64,000 bases of DNA from Chinchilla lanigera (taxonomy: Eukaryota; Chordata; Mammalia; Rodentia; Chinchillidae): the NCBI RefSeq assembly GCF_000276665.1, contig NW_004955472.1, positions 9,807,092 through 9,871,091 on the forward strand, written 5' to 3'. The notes beneath the pieces were generated by a model. That model did not search any database. It was not told where the DNA came from and saw only the letters and a list, made by a program, of their open reading frames with translations. Made by a program: the position numbers and the translations under genes. Position 1 is the stretch's first letter, and each line of letters opens with the position of its first letter. This document shows, one piece after another, positions 60,057 to 64,000 of the stretch.

Positions 60057-60120
60057 GAGGAGACCATAAGGTCTCCTCCTTTGACTCTGTATTCTTTAAA
60101 ATACAGAGTCAAAGAAGGGG
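60057..60120. repeat. two overlapping hairpins
   Basis: A 9 bp stem (60057-60065 / 60070-60078, loop ataa) shares bases with a 21 bp stem. The second stem (60073-60093 / 60100-60120, loop ctttaa) has one mismatch and one G-T pair, and its inner 15 bp are perfect. The two cannot form at once. Confidence 0.85.
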
Positions 60121-60539
60121 CACACATTTGAATATCCACAGATTCATTTAATACAAAGAAGATTATTGATATTCATACCTGTATTATTCGTTATTCAACA
60201 AGTAGAAAGAACTTTGAGAACAATAGAATTAGTTCAAATTAAATTCGGTGTATGCATTTATATTCATATGTGTCTATCAATCCTCAAATTTTTAGCTGAA
60301 AGGAACATTAGCAATAATATGGTCTCTTTTTAAATGATTTGGCCATGTGGGAATGTACTAAGAGCTTATTCTAAAGAAATACTATATGAAACACAAATAC
60401 AAACAGCAATAGTAAAATTGCTCTGAGAATTGTGTTCCACTGCTCTGTATTAATCTGCTATTCCTCACCCGTCTACAATAAGGGCCTGCAGAATATCTAG
60501 TCTTCAACAGGGCACTCTCCAATGGTCACTAATTTTTTA

Positions 60540-60650
60540 GTGATCCTTTACTTTATAAGGGAATATAATGATGCTCAGAAGAGTAGCAGGACTTGCCCAG
60601 CATATTTCACTAGCCATATATAAATTGGGATTTAAAAATGCTTTCAGGTT
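60540..60650 (-). mobile_element. MIR fragment (tentative)
   Basis: 'gatgctcagaagagtagcag', 'gacttgcccagcatatttca' and 'ctagccatatataaattggg' resemble antisense MIR (aggttaagtaacttgcccaaggtcacacagctag). Confidence 0.45.
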
Positions 60651-61174
60651 CGTACTACTAATAATAGCATTGATTTTATTTACGCTGTTACAAATCTGCT
60701 GTGAGGGACTACATGCTTACCAAATGACCCACTAATGATGATTCTTGTCACCTCAGAGAACATGTAAGAATGGTCAGTCAAGAAAGTTTCCCACTTTCCT
60801 TACAACTCATTTACAGGTGTGTCCCAGGCCCAGGACTGACCTAAAGGTTATTGATCAAAGTATAAGTTCTTAATACGTGAACTAGAAATAGAACTAAGAA
60901 CAGAAAGATTTCAGAATACGATTTTTCTCTCTTACTCTATGTTATTTGAGTGGTTTATTATTTGCCTTATTATTTTAGAACTGCTTAATTCAACTGGCAT
61001 AAATACTAAGGTTACTGGCAGCAGTGACCATAAACCAATGGAGAGAAATATATATCTATATGGCAAAGAAGGTGCACACACACCCACACACAGCTGGCGG
61101 GTCTAGACACAATCTCCATGCCTTTAATATGTAATTTCATAGAATTTAAATGGCTTTTGGTTTGTTTGTTGATT

Positions 61175-61222
61175 GATAGGTGACTCTCTGATAGGTGATA
61201 GGTGACTCTCTGATAGGTGACT
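61175..61222 (+). repeat. 22-bp tandem repeat, about 2.2 copies
   Basis: 'gataggtgactctctgatag gt' starts at 61175 and again at 61197, then a partial unit lies at 61212-61222. Confidence 0.9.
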
Positions 61223-61240
61223 TTGTTGATAGATTACTCT

Positions 61241-61323
61241 CTTTAGTAAGTAGTTTTAATTTCATATTCAATTGCTGCAAGATGTGCAGCAACTGAATAT
61301 GAAATTAAAACTACTTACTAAAG
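61241..61323. repeat. near-perfect palindrome, 39 bp arms, 5 nt loop
   Basis: The left arm (61241-61279) and right arm (61285-61323) are reverse complements except for one position (61271 with 61293). The loop is agatg. Minus-strand RNA would have a single G-U wobble and otherwise full pairing. Confidence 0.95.
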
Positions 61324-61329
61324 CATTTA

Positions 61330-61811
61330 CTTAGAGAAAGAAAATTGCTAGGCGGTTACATTCTGATGCACAACCCAACTTTTCCTTAACAAATTGTTAA
61401 TCATAGCAAAGTATTATATCCATCTTCGGCGGGGACAATCATTTTCCTCCTGCAGGATATTGTGTGATTTTACAATTGTACAAAAACAGAGCAGCCCTGT
61501 GCATGTATGTATCTATATCTACATTTATGAATGTGTGTGTTTGTCCATTTGAGGCTTACATGTTTTCCTATTTTTAATGAGAATACTCTGCTACTGGTTT
61601 ATTAAAGTGTATCATCAGCTATATATATGCTTTATTTTCCAATATGAATATTAAGGAAAATGTTTTTAAGCCATTTAAAAGAATAATTTCCTGTTAAAGC
61701 CAACAGATCAAACTCTGACCAAATTTTACACAATCTAGAAAATACAGCTGTTTAGGCACAGCACTAAAATGTGTAGAAAAACAAGAACCCTATTTTTCTC
61801 TTAAAACCCTA
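61330..61811. other. unannotated AT-rich stretch
   Basis: Nothing recognised. Confidence 0.4.
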
Positions 61812-61830
61812 AGAAAGAGGAGGAGAGGAG

Positions 61831-61887
<57 letters not shown>

Positions 61888-61920
61888 AGGGAGAGGGAGA
61901 GAAAGGCAGAGAAGGGAAAT
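61812..61920 (+). repeat. (GA)n microsatellite
   Basis: About 24 GA units with flanking GGA/GGGA-rich sequence. Confidence 0.97.
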
Positions 61921-61924
61921 GGAA

Positions 61925-62240
61925 AAAAAGGCAATTAAGCTAATGCAAGTTGGGTGTCAGAAGGTTATAGATATTTCAAGAGCTGAGCAATTTACCGTCT
62001 GGAAAAGGAGAAGAGCTCTTGCATAAAATGTCCCCCAGTTCAGATTTATTATGCTTTTAGTTGTGTTATATGTGATACAATTAGCAGGAGGTGCCAATAA
62101 GGCGTTCTCTCAAGGACGTGGTCATCCTGTGCCATCTGTTATTAATTGCATTGTCCTTTCCACAGCCAGCTAGAGGGGAGAAAGTTCTCTGAGAAACACC
62201 TGCAAATTCTCCCCACACAAATGACCGGAATTTAAAAATA
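61925..62240. other. candidate conserved non-coding element / enhancer
   Basis: Repeat-free, balanced sequence has clustered homeodomain-type and other motifs: 'gcaattaagctaatgcaagt', 'caattagcaggaggtgcc', 'gccatctgttattaattgca' (E-box plus ATTA) and 'cataaaatgtccccc'. Several CpGs are retained ('aaggcgttctc', 'ggacgtggtc'). It lies next to the GA tract. No open frame. Inference only. Confidence 0.35.
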
Positions 62241-64000
62241 CTTAAACAAAAGGAAGAAGGATAGATCGGGTCTCAAAACTGCCCACGAGGAGCTGAAAAA
62301 GAAAGAAAAATATATAATCAGTTCTGATGTGATAGATTTCCATTACTGGGATTGTTTTTCCTATCATTATATTTTGCTACATTCGTAGTTTTGCAAGCTG
62401 CAAAATGTATTAAAATGACAAATGAATAATGAAAACATGCTCCTACAAATACAGTCAGTCTATATAGCACTTAGTAAAGAATCAAATATTTAAATACATT
62501 TTTATACAAATCAAGAAAATGCTAAAAATTGACTGGATTATGGTTCTATTAAATTCAGTCTTAAAACAGTGCATAAAATTAATATTCCTACAAATATGCA
62601 AATGCTTTCTCAGATTGACACCTATTTTCATACATATCATCTCAAAATATAAATCATTAAAGAATGCTGTTAAAAATCAAACAGCTATTCAAACAATTTA
62701 ATTTCAGAAGCACTAAATTACTTTTAACCATTTGTGCTGCCTGTTCTTTTTGATGATTCCTAATAGACTTGAATCTTTGAAGCAAGCAACTGCTACAGTT
62801 GGCTGTGTTTTCTGTTCTCTTGGTTGAATAAAAATGAATACTCCCCATGCTAGTGGGCTGAAACTTGGAAGAACTGTATGGGAGTATTGTAAAATTCCTT
62901 TTTGACTAGTAATTCAAAATATTTTCAAAAGTGGCACTAAAATTCCATTGAAGGGCCAAAGTGAGGAAGTATTTTGAAGACAATGGATGCAATTTTACTG
63001 CTAATTTCCTGGAAGAAGAGGGCTATGTACCTCAACTACCTACAGTTTGCTTGACAGTTAAATCACGTATCTATGCTGTGCATCTATTTTCATGAAATTC
63101 AACTAAAGTTTGTTTATTGAGACTAGGCAAGGGAAAATAAAATGTTCCTACAAGAGCATTCTTATAAGTTACCGTAAGAATAAAAACAGGAAAACATTTT
63201 CTTTACACAAGCTTTGAAATACTAAATTAGGAAAGTGCTCTAAGCCTGTTACATATTCTTATATTAGAAATCTACAGTGAAGTTAATATTATGTATCAAA
63301 AATCAAACCCTAAAAGATTGTTTTGAAATAGGGATACAATTGATTCATTTTACTGAAAGAGCCAATTGCCCTACACTAGCATGCTCAAAAACTGCTCACT
63401 TTTGCGTCCTAAGCATACTTTTCTGACTGTGTTATCTTTTTCTTATTTGTGGGTTCTTTTGAGATATGTTTCATTTTGAAAACAGTTTAGAAGGCCCATT
63501 TATTGCCATAATGCCAATTATTTCATTATTTTGAAAACTTAGGAGGTAATTTGATAGTTATTTTATTAGAGTAAATAAGAGATCAAGAGTACCATATCAC
63601 AATGAATATAACAGACATGAAAGGTTTCATCTTATGACTAATATTTTAGGTATATATTAGAAATGCAGTAATATTATTCCAGGATTATCCAAATTTATCA
63701 ATTTGGATGCTAAAACTGTGTTATGTTATTATGTTTTTCTTTCAGAGAAAGACTACATTGATTGCTTACTATTATTACAAAATGATAAAGAGTATTACAA
63801 TACAATGTTGTATGCATGAGCACATTCCTTGAGTCAGTAACAACATTAATGTCACCTGAATGACAGTTTTTATGGTCATGGACATTGCAACTATGAATCA
63901 AAGTATCAATCTGCTGAATTCCCTTAATTTTATTTATTTTGCTTTCCTGTATCATGTTGTTATTTGGTTCTACTTTTAGTTGGCAGCAGAGACAACCAAT
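62241..64000. other. unannotated AT-rich stretch
   Basis: 63018-63058 ('gagggctatgtacctcaact acctacagtttgcttgac') resembles 2872-2905, the L1M 3' end, and may be a short L1M remnant. No gene recognised. Confidence 0.35.

Noticed and set aside
1..64000. CRISPR arrays, bacterial operons, ribosome binding sites, phage or plasmid genes
   Set aside because: The repeats are SINE, LINE, LTR and microsatellite types of a mammalian genome, with no spaced identical short repeats or prokaryotic gene organisation.

Overview
This is a 64 kb stretch of A+T-rich mammalian nuclear DNA. I find no intact protein-coding gene, no rRNA or tRNA gene and no CRISPR array. The open frames present are short and are mostly shadows of repeats. 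Short tRNA-derived ID-type SINEs with a tRNA-like body opening ggggctggggatttagctc, monomeric B1-like (7SL-derived) SINEs, and several L1 copies point to a rodent. The ID copies share an unusual 3' segment (ggtaccggagaaaaacc before the A-tail), unlike the murid or ground-squirrel ID consensus I know. I would guess a non-murid, perhaps castorimorph, rodent, but this is tentative. The window looks like an intergenic desert or one very large intron.

Layout. 1-430: 3' end of an L1 (+). 1.6-3.3 kb: old L1M debris rearranged into a non-collinear inverted duplication, with a possible non-coding exon between the arms. 4.4-5.05 kb: one ID and one B1-like SINE. 5.7-12.5 kb: an L1 nest on the minus strand, an old L1M fragment interrupted by a nearly full-length younger L1 (about 6.35-11.69 kb: 5' UTR, ORF1, ORF2 with an internal deletion, 3' UTR) and a second 5'-truncated L1. 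13.3-17.8 kb: a GC-rich LTR-like patch and an ancient MaLR-type provirus remnant with both LTRs. 17.9-32 kb: L1 3' ends, ID copies, MIR and hAT fossils and long unannotated AT-rich DNA. 33.1-39.5 kb: a long-armed inverted repeat and three L1 fragments in opposite orientations. 39.7-55.4 kb: three young ID insertions, two MaLR-type LTRs, MIR copies, another 1.3 kb L1, a compound microsatellite and a chimeric ID/7SK insertion. 55.4-64 kb: a TTTC microsatellite, a MIR split by an ID, a near-perfect 39-bp-arm palindrome, a GA tract and a possible conserved element.

The most interesting items are by-products of L1 reverse transcriptase. (1) At 55187-55390 an antisense ID fragment is joined to an internal piece of 7SK RNA, inside one target-site duplication. 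(2) Two independent insertions of only the first ~32-33 nt of U2 snRNA (19050-19081 and 32460-32492) each have their own direct repeats and nearly the same 3' cut-off. (3) A near-perfect hairpin lies at 61241-61323. I found no evidence of a new multi-gene system. All repeat-family names come from reading the sequence against remembered consensus patterns, not from a search, so most boundaries are approximate by tens of bases.
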